From Phoenix dactylifera (taxonomy: Eukaryota; Streptophyta; Magnoliopsida; Arecales; Arecaceae): DNA of 64,000 nucleotides. The first letter of the stretch is position 1. The number at the start of each line of letters is the position of its first letter. The notes beneath the pieces are model-generated. The model was not told where the DNA came from. It did no database searches and saw only the letters and a program-made list of their open reading frames with translations. The stretch lies in assembly GCF_009389715.1 (NCBI RefSeq), contig NC_052401.1, positions 918,843 through 982,842 on the forward strand, read 5' to 3'. A program made the position numbers and the translations under genes. Below, piece after piece: positions 63,181 through 64,000 of this stretch.

Positions 63181-64000
63181 TTGTGGTGTTTGTGATTTAA
63201 TTGGTAGTACTTATAATAGGATTTCAATAAATTTGGTCCCATAGCTTGATAAGGATGCCAGGGTTTATTGCATGCTAGAAGGTTGCTCATGCTGCTTGAA
63301 TGAATAAATGTACAACATGCCTACACTCCTTGCTTATTGCATGTGGCTCAAAATAGGAATCTTGCAATTTTATAGTGTTTCAATTCCTTAATAAGCTACA
63401 AAACCATTGTATGTGTCCTTGTTCAAAATTTACACCCAAGCCTTGCATGTTGAATGATGCCAAAACTAAGATCCAAGTTAATAAAAAGCCATTTGGATTT
63501 CTTTCATACAAAGGGGTCCTCTTGACCTTTTAATCGCACGGCATATTACTAATAGATTATGCACTTTCCTAACTAGCTTCTGAATAATTTGTTTCCCAAA
63601 TTATGTAAGGATCATTGCAAAAGAATTAACTTAATAAAACTTGCATAGCTCACAATTTGTAATTTTATTACAATGTTTCTATTCCTATGACCTATACCTC
63701 TGCACCACCTCAAAGCCTCTCCTTTTTTTTCAATCTAACAATCTAAGACATGAGAGCGGTTCCTAGTGCAGCAATAAAGTTGCTCCATTATAAATTTGAA
63801 AAATAGAAACAGAACCGGCGATGTTTGAACTAAATGATCACGAGAGATTATTTATCGACACCATGTGAGCCTAAAGTCTAAGCTCAATCTCATGTGACAT
63901 TATAACATAAGCCAACAAACAAGTTAAGCAAGCTATCCTCGTCCCACTTCTATTTTATTTTGTCACGGTATGCAACTTTCAGTCCATTACTCTCGAGAGT

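Larger units (their letters stand above)
60330..64000. other. gene-free flank
   Basis: No exon chain of a known family is visible. It holds the GGTACC-rich repeat at 60658-60848 and an LTR-element relic near 62990-63180. A minus-strand open frame of 107 codons at 62621-62944 has no family I recognise. TGGGCC-like words cluster at about 62390-62610. Confidence 0.5.

Overview
This window is nuclear DNA from a flowering plant. It is AT-rich between genes, has GT-AG introns up to about 4 kb, plant-specific gene families (filament-like plant protein, CBSCBSPB, a MYB/SANT protein), MITEs and a tRNA-derived SINE. GC-rich first exons, codon style and wording of the proteins suggest a monocot, possibly a palm. 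That placement is inference, not something the sequence proves.

Layout. 0-4.1 kb: gene-free, with diverged repeats, a SINE with a clear target duplication (2.4-2.8 kb) and an old LTR-element relic (about 3.0-3.2 kb). 4.2-15.3 kb, minus strand: a six-exon, 691-residue MYB/SANT-domain protein, with a partial duplicate of exon 2 inside intron 1. 15.6-18.6 kb: intergenic, with a TAA-flanked MITE. 18.7-22.4 kb, plus: a small 152-residue coiled-coil protein of unknown function with a GC-rich non-coding first exon. 26.0-37.2 kb, plus: a 14-exon CBSCBSPB gene (four CBS motifs plus PB1) carrying three one-base frameshifts and an in-frame stop before its membrane tail. 37.2-44.1 kb: gene-free. 45.0-50.6 kb, plus: an intact 785-residue filament-like plant protein with four exact-length 49-residue coiled-coil repeats. 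51.46 kb, plus: tRNA-Gln(UUG). 52.6-53.7 kb, minus: four internal exons of a ceramidase-family membrane protein without recognisable first or last exons. 53.9-54.4 kb: a second MITE of similar type. 55.5-58.7 kb, plus: an intact V-ATPase proteolipid subunit c. 59.7-60.3 kb, plus: a minimal GNAT acetyltransferase of the At1g77540 type with one frameshift. 60.3-64.0 kb: gene-free, with repeats and a second LTR relic.

The genes belong to unrelated housekeeping and regulatory processes and do not form a pathway. I see no new defence, biosynthetic or mobile system. The items most worth a second look are the partial exon duplication in the MYB gene, the cluster of disrupted or truncated genes (CBSCBSPB, ceramidase-like, acetyltransferase) beside fully intact ones, and a dispersed GGTACC-rich repeat family found at five places, four of them in introns.
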